Under the pieces are notes generated by a model. That model saw nothing but the letters and a program-made list of their open reading frames with translations, had not been told where the DNA came from and did not search any database. This document shows, one piece after another, positions 7,710-15,519 of a DNA stretch of 37,788 nucleotides; position 1 is the first letter of the stretch; each line of letters opens with the position of its first letter. The stretch lies in assembly GCA_018263295.1 (NCBI GenBank), contig JADFCZ010000040.1, forward strand, positions 1 to 37,788, given 5' to 3'. Position numbers and translations under genes: made by a program. This stretch comes from Conexibacter sp. GTDB lineage: Bacteria > Actinomycetota > Thermoleophilia > Solirubrobacterales > 70-9.

Positions 7710-9620
7710 TTAGCTGTTGTCCCGGCCGCTCGCGGTCGGACGGCTCCCCCAGGCCAGGCCGCAGTAGGCGGCGAGGTAGCCGGTCCCGACCATCAGGAGC
7801 AGCGCCGCCGAGTCGTTGGCGAGCGTGCCGACTATCGTCGCCGCCGCCGCGCCCGCAACTCCGGCCAGCGCGGCCGGGCGGCCGTCGAACCAGGAGATCA
7901 CCTGCCGGCGGAAGACGATCGCCGCCGCGCTCGCCAGCAGGGCGGCGATGAAGAACGGCGAGTGGATGTAGCGGGGGAAGCTCCGCGCGGCGAGCGTGAT
8001 CCGCCGGTCGAACACGTCGCCGAGCTCGCCGAGCCCGCCGGCCGAGAGCACCGACCGGGTCAGGTGGGAGTCGCCGGGGACGAGCAGGTCGATCGCGACG
8101 AGCGCCGCGAGTGCGGCGACCGGGGCGGCGATCACCAGGACCGCCTTCCGAAGCCCGAGCCGGAGCGCGACGACGACCGTCACCGCCGCTCCGGCGGGGA
8201 ACGTGATCGCGGCGCCGACGTCGGCGCCGAATCTGCCCGGGGCGAAGACGAGGACGGCGGCGACCGCGGCGACCGCGGTCGCGACAGCGACGGCGCGGCG
8301 CGGATCGGCCGGAGCGGCCGCGCTGACCGCCGCTCCGACGCCGAGCAGCAGCATCGCGCCGAGCGCCGCCTCGAGCTCGTTGCCAATCCCGAAGAAGCGC
8401 ACGCCGAGGCCCGGGTTCGGGCCGAGCAGCGAGAGCGCGGTCAGCGGCGAGCCGGCGACGACGTCGACGGCGGTCGCGAGGATCGAGATGGCCGCGGCGA
8501 CGGCGAACGCTCCGTGCGGGGCGCGGTCGCCGATGCGCCTGCGGAGGGCGAGGATCGCAGCGGCCGCCAGCAGCGGGGCACCGGCTCCGACCATCACCCG
8601 CTCGACCAGCTCGCTCGGCGTCGTCGCCGCTGCTACGAGCAGGATCGAGGGGACGAGCGCCATCGCCGTCGCGAGCGTCGCCAGCAGGAAGCCCGCGAGC
8701 CCGCGGCGCCAGGGGACGAGGACGATGCCTACCGCCAGCCAGATCAGCAGGTTGACCGCCAGCACCTCCCAGCGACGGCTCGAGATCTCCCCGAGGCGCT
8801 GCTCGCGCTCGGCGATAGCGGCCACGTCGGCCGCCGACCCGGTGGCGGTGATCGCCTGGCCGTCGACGCCCTCGGGGATCGCGATCCCATAGGCGCCGAG
8901 GATCGTCGGCAGCAGGTCGGTCGAGAGGACGTAGCCGTCCATCCGGGTCGAATCGGAGGTGATCGCCTCGCCGTCGAACCCCTCGCCGGCGATCCCGATC
9001 GCGAGCAGGTCGCGCTCGGGCGGCGGCCGCTCGATCGCGATCAGCAGGTCCCCGGAGCCGGGCCGGAGGCGATCGGCGAGCCCCGGCAGCTCGGCGGGCT
9101 GGGCGCTCATCACTGTCACGCCCGGGCAGGCGCCGGGATCGCAGTCCCCCGAGCGGTCGATCCTGCCGGCGCGATCGGCCGCGATCAGGGCCGGCGAACC
9201 GGCGAGGGGGCGGGCGGCGATCTCGACCCCGGCCCCCTTCAGGGTCGAGGCGAGCAGCCCGGGCTCGATGTCGGCCGGCGCCTCCTCCGCCCGTGCGACC
9301 ACGCGGGCCCAGAGGTCGGCCGGGACGCGACTGCCGGTGACGTAGAGCGGCGGGATGTCGTCCGGGTAGAGCGAGCTGAAGAGCCGGTTGCCCTGGCCCA
9401 TGTCGAGGTAGGTCTGGGCGGCCGGGACCCGCCCGAGCCCGGCGCTCATGACGCCGGGGGCGATTCGCGGGACCGCCGCATCGATCGCCTCGAGGTCGGT
9501 GCCGGGCGGCAACATCGCGACCGTGACCCGCGGTTGGCCGGCCGCGGCGGAGGCAGCACCGGGGAATACCCCGATAAGGGCGAGCGCTAGCATCGCAACC
9601 ATGGCCGAGCGGACGTTCAT
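7710..9620 (-). CDS. multi-pass membrane protein with exported N-terminal domain (alkaline-phosphatase-like remnant)
   Basis: About 636 residues from the ATG at 9620. The N-terminus has a signal sequence (Arg, then MVAMLALALIGVF, then AASAAA). About 250 extracytoplasmic residues follow, and then roughly ten hydrophobic helices. The exported part ends with a stretch like STRMDGYVLSTDLLPTIL followed by GIAIPEGVDG. I associate that with the C-terminal end of alkaline-phosphatase-superfamily domains in actinobacterial membrane proteins, but I see no complete metal site, so activity is unproven. The start was chosen over a TTG at 9638 because it has GAGGAA ten bases upstream. It overlaps the divergent hemQ start by 20 bp. 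It lies directly upstream of the glycosyltransferase/flippase fusion on the same strand, so a shared envelope role is plausible. Confidence 0.7.
   Translation of the reverse strand: MNVRSAMVAMLALALIGVFPGAASAAAGQPRVTVAMLPPGTDLEAIDAAVPRIAPGVMSAGLGRVPAAQTYLDMGQGNRLFSSLYPDDIPPLYVTGSRVPADLWARVVARAEEAPADIEPGLLASTLKGAGVEIAARPLAGSPALIAADRAGRIDRSGDCDPGACPGVTVMSAQPAELPGLADRLRPGSGDLLIAIERPPPERDLLAIGIAGEGFDGEAITSDSTRMDGYVLSTDLLPTILGAYGIAIPEGVDGQAITATGSAADVAAIAEREQRLGEISSRRWEVLAVNLLIWLAVGIVLVPWRRGLAGFLLATLATAMALVPSILLVAAATTPSELVERVMVGAGAPLLAAAAILALRRRIGDRAPHGAFAVAAAISILATAVDVVAGSPLTALSLLGPNPGLGVRFFGIGNELEAALGAMLLLGVGAAVSAAAPADPRRAVAVATAVAAVAAVLVFAPGRFGADVGAAITFPAGAAVTVVVALRLGLRKAVLVIAAPVAALAALVAIDLLVPGDSHLTRSVLSAGGLGELGDVFDRRITLAARSFPRYIHSPFFIAALLASAAAIVFRRQVISWFDGRPAALAGVAGAAAATIVGTLANDSAALLLMVGTGYLAAYCGLAWGSRPTASGRDNS
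9588..9593 (+). promoter_or_regulatory. putative -10 box for leaderless hemQ
   Basis: TAGCAT fits the actinobacterial TANNNT -10 pattern. It ends exactly 7 nt before the hemQ ATG, and no Shine-Dalgarno is present, so transcription would start at or next to the start codon. No -35 is evident. Confidence 0.5.
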
Positions 9621-10302
9621 CAAGTTCACGTTCCTCAAGATCGACCCTGCCTGGCAACGGCGCGAGGGCGAAGAGAGGGCTCAGGATAAACGCGAGATGC
9701 TCGCCGCCTGCGAGGACTACTCGCTCGACCGCCCTCTCCGCGTCTATTCGACGGTCGGAACGCGGGGCGACACGGACCTGCTGATCGTCAGCCAGAGCCC
9801 CAATCTCGAGGACATCCACCGCTTCCACGTGGTCCTCGCCCAGAGCGGTCTCGCCAAGTGGGCGTCGATCCCCTACTCCTACCTCGCGATGACCAAGCCG
9901 TCCCCCTACTCCGACTCGCAGTCCCGCCCGGAGCTGCTGCAGTCGCGCCGCCGCTACGCCTTCATCTACCCGATGGAGAAGAAGCGCGAGTGGTTCGCCC
10001 TGCCGGCCGAGGAGCGCCGCCGGATCATGACCGGGCACATCGAGACGGGCCGCAAGTACCCGCAGATCACGATCAACACCGCGTACTCGTTCGGGATCGA
10101 CGATCAGGAGTTCGTCGTCTCCTTCGAGTGCGACGATCCCGCCGACTTCCTCGACCTCGTCCAGGAGCTGCGCCCGAGCGAGGCCAGCGCCTGGACCCTC
10201 CGCGACACCCCGATCTTCACCTGCGTGGCGATGTCCGCCGGTCAGGCCCTCGACGCCCTCGACGGCGCCGCGACCTCCCGGCTCGAGCCCGCCGGCGCCT
10301 GA
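9601..10302 (+). CDS. hemQ: HemQ-type coproheme decarboxylase (chlorite dismutase family)
   Basis: A 233-residue protein of the chlorite dismutase family, HemQ branch. FIYPMEKKREWF around residues 121-132 holds the Tyr (Y123) that forms the radical in HemQ. GHIETGRKY (H146) corresponds to the proximal heme histidine segment. It is followed by the YSFGIDDQEF block and the C-terminal DTPIFTC. The enzyme converts coproheme III to heme b by two oxidative decarboxylations, the last step of the coproporphyrin-dependent heme pathway of actinobacteria and firmicutes. The ATG at 9601 is preferred over an in-frame start at 9448. The HemQ similarity begins there, a -10-like TAGCAT lies 7 nt upstream, and the longer form would lie antisense to the neighbouring signal peptide. 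The ferredoxin reductase gene starts 14 nt after its stop. Confidence 0.92.
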   Translation: MAERTFIKFTFLKIDPAWQRREGEERAQDKREMLAACEDYSLDRPLRVYSTVGTRGDTDLLIVSQSPNLEDIHRFHVVLAQSGLAKWASIPYSYLAMTKPSPYSDSQSRPELLQSRRRYAFIYPMEKKREWFALPAEERRRIMTGHIETGRKYPQITINTAYSFGIDDQEFVVSFECDDPADFLDLVQELRPSEASAWTLRDTPIFTCVAMSAGQALDALDGAATSRLEPAGA

Positions 10303-10316
10303 CCTCGACTGCCCCG

Positions 10317-11723
10317 ATGAGCAATCCCGGCGACGCGAGCGAGCCCCTGCGGGTGGCCATCGTCGGCTCCGGGCCGGCCGGCTTCTACGCGGCCGAGGCG
10401 CTGCTCTCTCATCCGGAGCTCGACGTCGAGGTCGACATGATCGACCGGCTGCCGACTCCCTTCGGCCTCGTCCGTGCCGGCGTCGCGCCCGACCACCCGA
10501 AGATCAAGAACGTCATCAAGCGCTACGAGAAGACCGCCGGCCACGAGGCCTACCGGTTCTTCGGCCACGTGACGATCGGCCGCGACATCGGCGCCGAGGA
10601 GCTCGCCGGCCTCTACCACGCGGTCGTCTGGGCATACGGGGCCGGCGCCGACCGGAAGCTCGGCATCCCCGGCGAGGAGCTGCCCGGCTCCCACGCCGCC
10701 ACCGAGTTCGTCGCCTGGTACAACGGCCACCCCGACTTCGCCGACCGCGAGTTCAACCTCGACTGCGAGCGCGTCGTCGTCATCGGCAACGGCAACGTCG
10801 CCGCCGACGTCGCCCGGATGCTCGTCCTCCCCCGCGCCGAGCTCGAGGTCACCGACACCGCCCACTTCGCGATCGAGGGGCTCGCGGAGTCGAACGTCAG
10901 CGAAGTCGTCGTGCTCGGCCGCCGCGGGCCCGCCCAGGCCGCCTTCACGAACCCCGAGGTCCGCGAGCTCGGCGAGCTCACCGACGCCGACGTGGTCGTC
11001 GACCCCGCCGCGGTCGAGCCCGACGAGGCGAGCACGGCGTTCCTCGAATCCGACGCCGCCGACAACACCAACCGCAAGAACCTCGAGAGCTTCACCGAGT
11101 TCGCGCAGCGCGAGCCGGCCGGAAAGCCGAAGCGCGTCGAGCTCCGGTTCCTGCGGACGCCGCTGGAGATCCAGGGCGACGGCCGCGTCGAGCGGATCGT
11201 CGTCGGCGTCAACGAGCTCGAGCTCGGCGAGGACGGTGCGGTTCGCGCCCGCACGACCGAGGAGACCGAGACGATCGAGTGCGGCATGGTCCTGCGGTCG
11301 ATCGGATACCTCGGCACCGAGATCGACGGGGTTCCCTACGACGCCCAGGCCGGCGTGATCCCGAACGAGCGCGGCCGCGTCGTCGGCGACGGCGGCGACC
11401 CCCACCCCGGCCATTACGTCGTCGGCTGGATCAAGCGCGGGCCGACCGGCGTCATCGGCACGAACAAGAAAGACGCCCAGGAGACGATCGAGACGCTGCT
11501 CGGCGACGCCGCTGCGGGGAAGCTCCCCGAGCGCGAGGCCGACCGCGACGCCCTGCCCGACCTCCTGACCGAACGCGGCATCCACTTCGTCGAGTTCGAC
11601 GGCTGGCAGGCGATCGACGCCCTCGAGCAGGAGCGCGGTGCCGGCGCCGGCCGCCCGCGGATCAAGCTGACCGCCTTCGAGGAGATGCTCGAGGCCGCGA
11701 GGAAGGTCCGCGATGGCGGCTGA
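10317..11723 (+). CDS. FprA-like ferredoxin/adrenodoxin-NADP reductase
   Basis: A 468-residue flavoprotein of the adrenodoxin-reductase class (M. tuberculosis FprA is 456 residues). The FAD-binding motif VGSGPAGFYAAE lies near residue 17. LPTPFGLVRAGVAPDH, diagnostic of the class, follows. The NADP motif VIGNGNVAADVAR is at about 155. The C-terminal GWIKRGPTGVIGTNKKDA segment contacts both cofactors. It passes electrons from NADPH to ferredoxins in the cytosol, supporting P450s and Fe-S or heme biosynthesis; a P450 lies about 14 kb away in this window. It follows hemQ closely, and its last 11 bp overlap bolA, so hemQ, reductase and bolA look like one transcription unit. No clear Shine-Dalgarno precedes the ATG. 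Confidence 0.93.
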   Translation: MSNPGDASEPLRVAIVGSGPAGFYAAEALLSHPELDVEVDMIDRLPTPFGLVRAGVAPDHPKIKNVIKRYEKTAGHEAYRFFGHVTIGRDIGAEELAGLYHAVVWAYGAGADRKLGIPGEELPGSHAATEFVAWYNGHPDFADREFNLDCERVVVIGNGNVAADVARMLVLPRAELEVTDTAHFAIEGLAESNVSEVVVLGRRGPAQAAFTNPEVRELGELTDADVVVDPAAVEPDEASTAFLESDAADNTNRKNLESFTEFAQREPAGKPKRVELRFLRTPLEIQGDGRVERIVVGVNELELGEDGAVRARTTEETETIECGMVLRSIGYLGTEIDGVPYDAQAGVIPNERGRVVGDGGDPHPGHYVVGWIKRGPTGVIGTNKKDAQETIETLLGDAAAGKLPEREADRDALPDLLTERGIHFVEFDGWQAIDALEQERGAGAGRPRIKLTAFEEMLEAARKVRDGG

Positions 11724-11949
11724 CCTGGCCGAACTCGAGCGGATGATCGCCGCGGCGCTGCCCGGCGCCGAGGTCAGCGTCGTCGACGAGGGCGGCGGCG
11801 ATCACCTGCGCGCGATCGTCGTCGCGGAGCAGTTCGTGGGTCGCTCGCGCATCGACCAGCACCGGATGGTCCGGGCCGCGGTCAAGGAGCGGATGGACGA
11901 CGGCACCATCCACGCGCTCTCGATCAGCACGAAGCCGCCCGGCAACTAA
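11713..11949 (+). CDS. BolA family protein
   Basis: A 78-residue BolA/IbaG-type protein. It has the VVxxxFVGRSRIDQHRMV helix (H50) and the C-terminal HALSISTKPPG with the invariant histidine H67. H31 lies in the variable loop, so it is of the BolA-H kind. In other organisms BolA proteins bind monothiol CGFS glutaredoxins through a bridging Fe-S cluster and help deliver or repair clusters. A matching CGFS glutaredoxin gene (grxD) lies 2.7 kb downstream on the other strand. Its start overlaps the reductase gene by 11 bp, implying translational coupling. Confidence 0.9.
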   Translation: MAADLAELERMIAAALPGAEVSVVDEGGGDHLRAIVVAEQFVGRSRIDQHRMVRAAVKERMDDGTIHALSISTKPPGN

Positions 11950-11981
11950 GGGAAAACAGCCCATTTGTCGATAGCGACGTG

Positions 11982-11999
11982 GGCGCCCGTACGGGCGCC
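11982..11999. promoter_or_regulatory. 18-bp perfect palindrome upstream of the GGDEF/EAL gene
   Basis: GGCGCCCGT joined to ACGGGCGCC is a perfect palindrome. It is flanked by a further GCGAC ... GTCGC pair, giving nearly 30 bp of dyad symmetry between the bolA stop and the next start. It could be a repressor operator or a bolA terminator stem. There is no U-tract, and a linear palindrome would leave almost no hairpin loop. Confidence 0.5.
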
Positions 12000-12009
12000 G
12001 GTCGCGACC

Positions 12010-14643
12010 ATGGAGACGAGGCGGATGGCTTCCGAAGAGCAGCGTGCACGGCGAGGAGATCGGTTCCTCCGGCTCGCCGACGTCCGCTCCTCCGGCACCA
12101 ACGACAGCGAGGCGGCGAAGCTGCTCGGCAGCGCCGCCGTGACCCTGCTCGAGGGATCCCCGGACGGGATCGCGATCATCGACGGGTCCGGGCTGATCGT
12201 CTACTGGAACGAGGCGGCCGAGGCGCAGTTCGGCCTCGAGCGCTCGCGCGCGCTCGGCCAGGAGCTCGCCGGCCTGATCTTCCCCGACCACCTCCAGACC
12301 TCCGTCCGCGCGGTGCTGCTGCGAGAGGTCGACGAGCCCGGAGAGGGCCTCGGTCAACGGCGGATCGAGCTTGCCGCGCGCCGGGCCGACGGACGCGAGA
12401 TTCCCGTCGACATCGCCACCAAGCCGATCGAGCTCGACGACTCCCGCTGGCTCGCCGTCTACCTCGACGACGCCAGCGAGCGCAGCGAGCGCGAGCGCGA
12501 GCTCCACGCCGACGCGCGCCGGCGGTCGGCCGCCCTCGACCTCGGCCAGGTCGCGCTCGAGGGAATGGACATGGACCACCTGCTGCAGCGGGCGGTCACG
12601 CTGGTCGTCGACGAGCTCGGCGTCGACCGCTGCGAGCTCTGGCGCCGCGACGAAGGCGCCGACACGATGACGCTCCGGGCAAGCTCCGGCTGGCCTCCGG
12701 AGGCCGCCGGGACTGTCGTGCCGCTCGCGACCTCCGCCCAGCCCGGGTACACGCTGCTGCGGGGCCAGGGCGCGATCGTCGTCGAGGACTTCCGGCGCGA
12801 GGGCCGCTTCGGCGCCATCGCTCCCGAGGAGGCGGCCCCGACCCAGAGCTCGATCTCGATCCGCATCCCCGGCTCCTCCGGAGGGTTCGGCTCGCTCGTC
12901 GCCGCCTCGGAGACCGTCCGCCGCTTCGAGCTCAGCGACATCAGCCTGTTCGTCTCGCTGGCGCAGACGCTCGGCGCCGCGATCGAGCGCACGATCGCGA
13001 TCGAGTCGCTCGCCGAGGCGGAGCGGCAGATCCGAACCCTGATCGAGCGCCTGCCCTCGATCACCTACCGCGCCGGGCTCGGCTCCAGGGGCGAGTGGTA
13101 CTTCGTCTCTCCGCAGGTCGAGGAGATCACCGGCTGGACCGCCGAGGAGGTCATGGCCGACCCCCATCTCTGGGAGCGGGCGATGCACCCCGACGACCTC
13201 GAGTGGGTGCTCGAGGCGGAGGACCGCTGCGCCATCGAGGGGTCGCCGCTCGACATCGCCTACCGGGTCCGCAAGCGCGATGGGGAGATGATCTGGGTCC
13301 GCGACCGGGCCTCCGCCGGCATGGCCAACGAAGAAGGCGTCATGGTCGTCGAGGGCCTGATCACCGACATCAGCGAGCAGAAGGCGGCCGAGGACCGGCT
13401 CCGCTACCTCGCCGAACACGACGAGCTCACGGGCCTGATGAACCGTCGCACCTTCGAGTCGGCCGTCAACCGGGTGCTCGGCTCGCGCGGCCTGCCGGGC
13501 GAGCGCGGCGCGATGGTGATCATCGACCTCGACCACCTGAAGCGGGTCAACGACACGCTCGGGCGCAGCACCGGCGATCGCGTCGTCGCCGACATCTCGA
13601 AGATGCTCTCCGATGAGATGGGCGCCGGCCACCTCCTCTCCCGTCTCGACAGCGACGAGTTCGGGATGCTGATCCCCGGCGTCGGCGAGGCCCAGGCGCT
13701 CGAGCGCGCCGGCAGCCTGCTGGCGGTGATCCGCGCCCGGACCGGGGCGGCCGACCTCACCGCGAGCGCCGGTGTCGCTCTGGTCGAGCGCGGCATGGGA
13801 GTGAGCGCCACCGACCTGATCACCGCGGCCGACATCGCGGTCCACCAGGCGAAGGAAGCCGGCCGCGACCGCGCCGTCATCTTCACGGGCGAGGACCGCA
13901 GCCGCCTCGAGTGGGTCGGCCACGTCCGCCAGGCCGTCGAGGAGGGCGGCCTCGTCCTCTACTCGCAGCCGATCATCGACATGGCGACGGGACTCGCGTG
14001 CGCCGAGGAGCTGCTGGTCCGGATGCTCGACCCGGTCAGCGGCCGCCCGATCGCCGCCGGCGAGTTCGTCCCGACCGCCGAGCGCTTCGGCCTCGTCCGC
14101 AACCTCGACCGCTGGGTCGTCAGGGGGGCACTCGACCTGATCACCTCCGGCCGCCACGTCAGCGCGAACATCTCAGCGGCGACGATCACCGACCGGACCC
14201 TGACCGACATGGTCGCGGAGTCGCTCGCCGAGACCGGAGCCGACCCGTCGCTTCTGACCTTCGAGATCACCGAGACCGCGGCCACGCCGGCGATCGAATC
14301 GCTGCGCGACTTCACCGACCGCGTCGAGGCCCTCGGCTGCGGCCTCTCGCTGGATGACGTCGGGACCGGCTTCGGATCGCTGACCTACCTCCGGCATCTG
14401 CCGTTCACCGAGCTCAAGATCGACATGCAGTTCGTCCACGGCGTCCTCGAGTCGGCCGCGGACCGCAAGATCGTCGAGTCGCTGGTCGACATCGCCGCCG
14501 GCCTCAACATGCGGACGGTCGCCGAGGGCGTCGACAACCCGGCCCTCGTCGAGCCGCTGCGCGAGATCGGCGTGACCTGCGCGCAGGGCTATCTGTTCGG
14601 CCGCCCGTCCCCCGTCCTCGAGGCGGCGGAGACCCCCGCCTGA
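12010..14643 (+). CDS. PAS-GAF-PAS-GGDEF-EAL cyclic-di-GMP signalling protein (degenerate GGDEF)
   Basis: About 877 residues, soluble, with no membrane segments. Domains in order: PAS (~41-155), GAF (~175-335), PAS with PAC (~340-458), GGDEF (~460-620), EAL (~640-870). The GGDEF signature reads DSDEF at 547-551, so both glycines needed for cyclisation are gone and the cyclase is probably dead or regulatory. The EAL domain keeps the catalytic set: ELLVR in the EAL position, NIS, FEITET, LDDVGTGFGSL, KID, AEGVDN and CAQGYLFGRP. It is therefore probably an active c-di-GMP phosphodiesterase responding to a small molecule or redox cue through PAS/GAF. The start could be ATG 12010 or ATG 12025, which has GAGG upstream; a TTG at 11965 is less likely. 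It follows bolA and converges on grxD. Confidence 0.9.
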   Translation: METRRMASEEQRARRGDRFLRLADVRSSGTNDSEAAKLLGSAAVTLLEGSPDGIAIIDGSGLIVYWNEAAEAQFGLERSRALGQELAGLIFPDHLQTSVRAVLLREVDEPGEGLGQRRIELAARRADGREIPVDIATKPIELDDSRWLAVYLDDASERSERERELHADARRRSAALDLGQVALEGMDMDHLLQRAVTLVVDELGVDRCELWRRDEGADTMTLRASSGWPPEAAGTVVPLATSAQPGYTLLRGQGAIVVEDFRREGRFGAIAPEEAAPTQSSISIRIPGSSGGFGSLVAASETVRRFELSDISLFVSLAQTLGAAIERTIAIESLAEAERQIRTLIERLPSITYRAGLGSRGEWYFVSPQVEEITGWTAEEVMADPHLWERAMHPDDLEWVLEAEDRCAIEGSPLDIAYRVRKRDGEMIWVRDRASAGMANEEGVMVVEGLITDISEQKAAEDRLRYLAEHDELTGLMNRRTFESAVNRVLGSRGLPGERGAMVIIDLDHLKRVNDTLGRSTGDRVVADISKMLSDEMGAGHLLSRLDSDEFGMLIPGVGEAQALERAGSLLAVIRARTGAADLTASAGVALVERGMGVSATDLITAADIAVHQAKEAGRDRAVIFTGEDRSRLEWVGHVRQAVEEGGLVLYSQPIIDMATGLACAEELLVRMLDPVSGRPIAAGEFVPTAERFGLVRNLDRWVVRGALDLITSGRHVSANISAATITDRTLTDMVAESLAETGADPSLLTFEITETAATPAIESLRDFTDRVEALGCGLSLDDVGTGFGSLTYLRHLPFTELKIDMQFVHGVLESAADRKIVESLVDIAAGLNMRTVAEGVDNPALVEPLREIGVTCAQGYLFGRPSPVLEAAETPA

Positions 14644-14655
14644 TCCTCCGGATCA
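14641..14655. terminator. hairpin spanning the convergent stops of the EAL gene and grxD
   Basis: TGATCC-TCC-GGATCA is a 6-bp stem with a 3-nt loop that contains both the TGA of the plus-strand gene and the stop of grxD. GGTTTC follows on the plus strand. A short bidirectional terminator is plausible. Confidence 0.35.
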
Positions 14656-15057
14656 GGTTTCGATCTGCATGGGCGGGCTCTGGTACGGCCCGTCCTCGGC
14701 CGGAGGCTCCTCCGCCTCCGCACCGGCCTGCGGCTGAGGGACGCCGAGCGCCTCGGCGAGCTCGCCGGACTCGACCATCTCCTCCATCAGGTCGGCGCCG
14801 CCGAGCAGCTCACCGTCCACATAGAGCTGCGGGAAGGTCTGCCAGTCGGCGATCTCCGCGGTGACCTCGCGGAGCGGCTGCAGGACCGGAAGGACGTCGA
14901 TGGCGCCGTACTCGGTCCCCATCTGCTCGAGGATGCCGACGGCGCGCATCGAGAAGCCGCATCGCGGCGCCTCCGGGGTGCCCTTCATCAGCAGGAGCAC
15001 CTTGTTGTCGCTGATGGCGCTCTCGAGTTGTGCTCGGAGCTCCGGGTTGGCGGCCAT
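14653..15057 (-). CDS. grxD: monothiol glutaredoxin (Grx4/GrxD type)
   Basis: A 134-residue protein. Residues 1-106 are a complete monothiol glutaredoxin with MKGTPEAPRCGFS (active CGFS at 33-36), WQTFPQLYVDGELLGGADL (cis-Pro and glutathione site) and a final amphipathic helix. About 28 Pro/Ala/Glu-rich residues follow that are not part of the fold. CGFS glutaredoxins carry [2Fe-2S] clusters between scaffold and targets and partner BolA proteins. Here bolA and the A-type carrier erpA are both neighbours. The ATG has AGGAAGGGA about eight bases upstream. It lies 51 bp downstream of erpA on the same strand with a hairpin between, so co-transcription is possible but may be attenuated. Confidence 0.93.
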   Translation of the reverse strand: MAANPELRAQLESAISDNKVLLLMKGTPEAPRCGFSMRAVGILEQMGTEYGAIDVLPVLQPLREVTAEIADWQTFPQLYVDGELLGGADLMEEMVESGELAEALGVPQPQAGAEAEEPPAEDGPYQSPPMQIET

Positions 15058-15089
15058 TTCTCGTCCCTTCCTGTTTGAAGCTGATGCCC

Positions 15090-15110
15090 AGCCCCCTCGG
15101 GCGAGGGGCT
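15090..15110 (-). terminator. hairpin at the end of erpA
   Basis: AGCCCCCTC-GGGC-GAGGGGCT forms an 8-bp stem with a single bulged C and a 4-nt loop overlapping the erpA stop. No U-run follows. It may attenuate read-through from erpA into grxD. Confidence 0.4.
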
Positions 15111-15483
15111 AGGCGGTTGCGGGAGCGTGCTCGTCGGCGTCTTCGCGGACCTGGAAGGAGGAGCCGCAACCGCAGGCGGCGACCACGTTCGGGTTGTTCA
15201 CCGCGAACCCGGCGCCCTGCAGGCCCTCCACGTAGTCCACCTCGGAGCCGAACACGAACTGCATCGAAACCTTGTCGACGACGACCGCGACACCGTTGTG
15301 CTCGAAGACGTGGTCGTCGTCCTTGCGCTTGTCGAGTGCCAGCGCGTACTGGAAGCCCGAACAGCCGCCGCCGCGAACGGCGACGCGGAGCACCTGGTCG
15401 GCCTCCTCCTGGGAGGCCAGCAGCTCCTTGAGCTTGCCGGCGGCGACGTCGGTGATCTGGATGGCGGCTTCGGGCGTTTCCAT
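15109..15483 (-). CDS. erpA: A-type iron-sulfur carrier (ErpA/IscA, HesB family)
   Basis: A 124-residue protein from the ATG at 15483. It has VRGGGCSGFQY (C41) and ACGCGSSF (C104, C106), the three cysteines that bind the cluster in A-type carriers. It supplies [4Fe-4S] or [2Fe-2S] clusters to apo-enzymes in the cytosol. Longer in-frame starts (ATG 15513, TTG 15519) exist. A near-consensus promoter with its -10 just 8 nt upstream of 15483 overlaps them, and homologues begin at this position, so the internal ATG with a leaderless transcript is the better choice. The gene lies between a GST-N-like gene and grxD. With bolA and hemQ it forms a heme/Fe-S neighbourhood. Confidence 0.92.
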   Translation of the reverse strand: METPEAAIQITDVAAGKLKELLASQEEADQVLRVAVRGGGCSGFQYALALDKRKDDDHVFEHNGVAVVVDKVSMQFVFGSEVDYVEGLQGAGFAVNNPNVVAACGCGSSFQVREDADEHAPATA

Positions 15484-15491
15484 GGCTTCAG

Positions 15492-15519
15492 ATTGTATAG
15501 CAGGGTCGGCCATCTTCAA
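15492..15519 (-). promoter_or_regulatory. sigma-70-type promoter of erpA
   Basis: On the minus strand TTGAAG (15514-15519) and TACAAT (15492-15497) are separated by 16 bp, one of the best promoter matches in the window. The ATG of erpA follows the -10 by 8 nt, so the mRNA should begin at or next to the start codon. The -35 overlaps the stop codon of the upstream GST-N-like gene. Confidence 0.65.

Noticed and set aside
5349-9590. A 1413-codon open frame on the plus strand across the glycosyltransferase and membrane genes
   Set aside because: Very Arg/Asp/Gly-rich with no recognisable fold. It is antisense to two well-supported genes; long open shadows are expected at this GC content.
7093-10038. 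A 981-codon minus-strand frame covering the membrane gene and hemQ
   Set aside because: Low-complexity Arg/Ala/Gly composition. It overlaps hemQ and the glycosyltransferase in other frames and has no motif.
11950-12009. A c-di-GMP riboswitch (GEMM) before the GGDEF/EAL gene
   Set aside because: The gap is only about 60 bases and lacks the conserved GEMM strings; only a palindrome is visible.
11662-14157. An 831-codon minus-strand frame antisense to the GGDEF/EAL gene
   Set aside because: Composition is that of a reverse-strand shadow; the plus strand has five recognisable domains in order.
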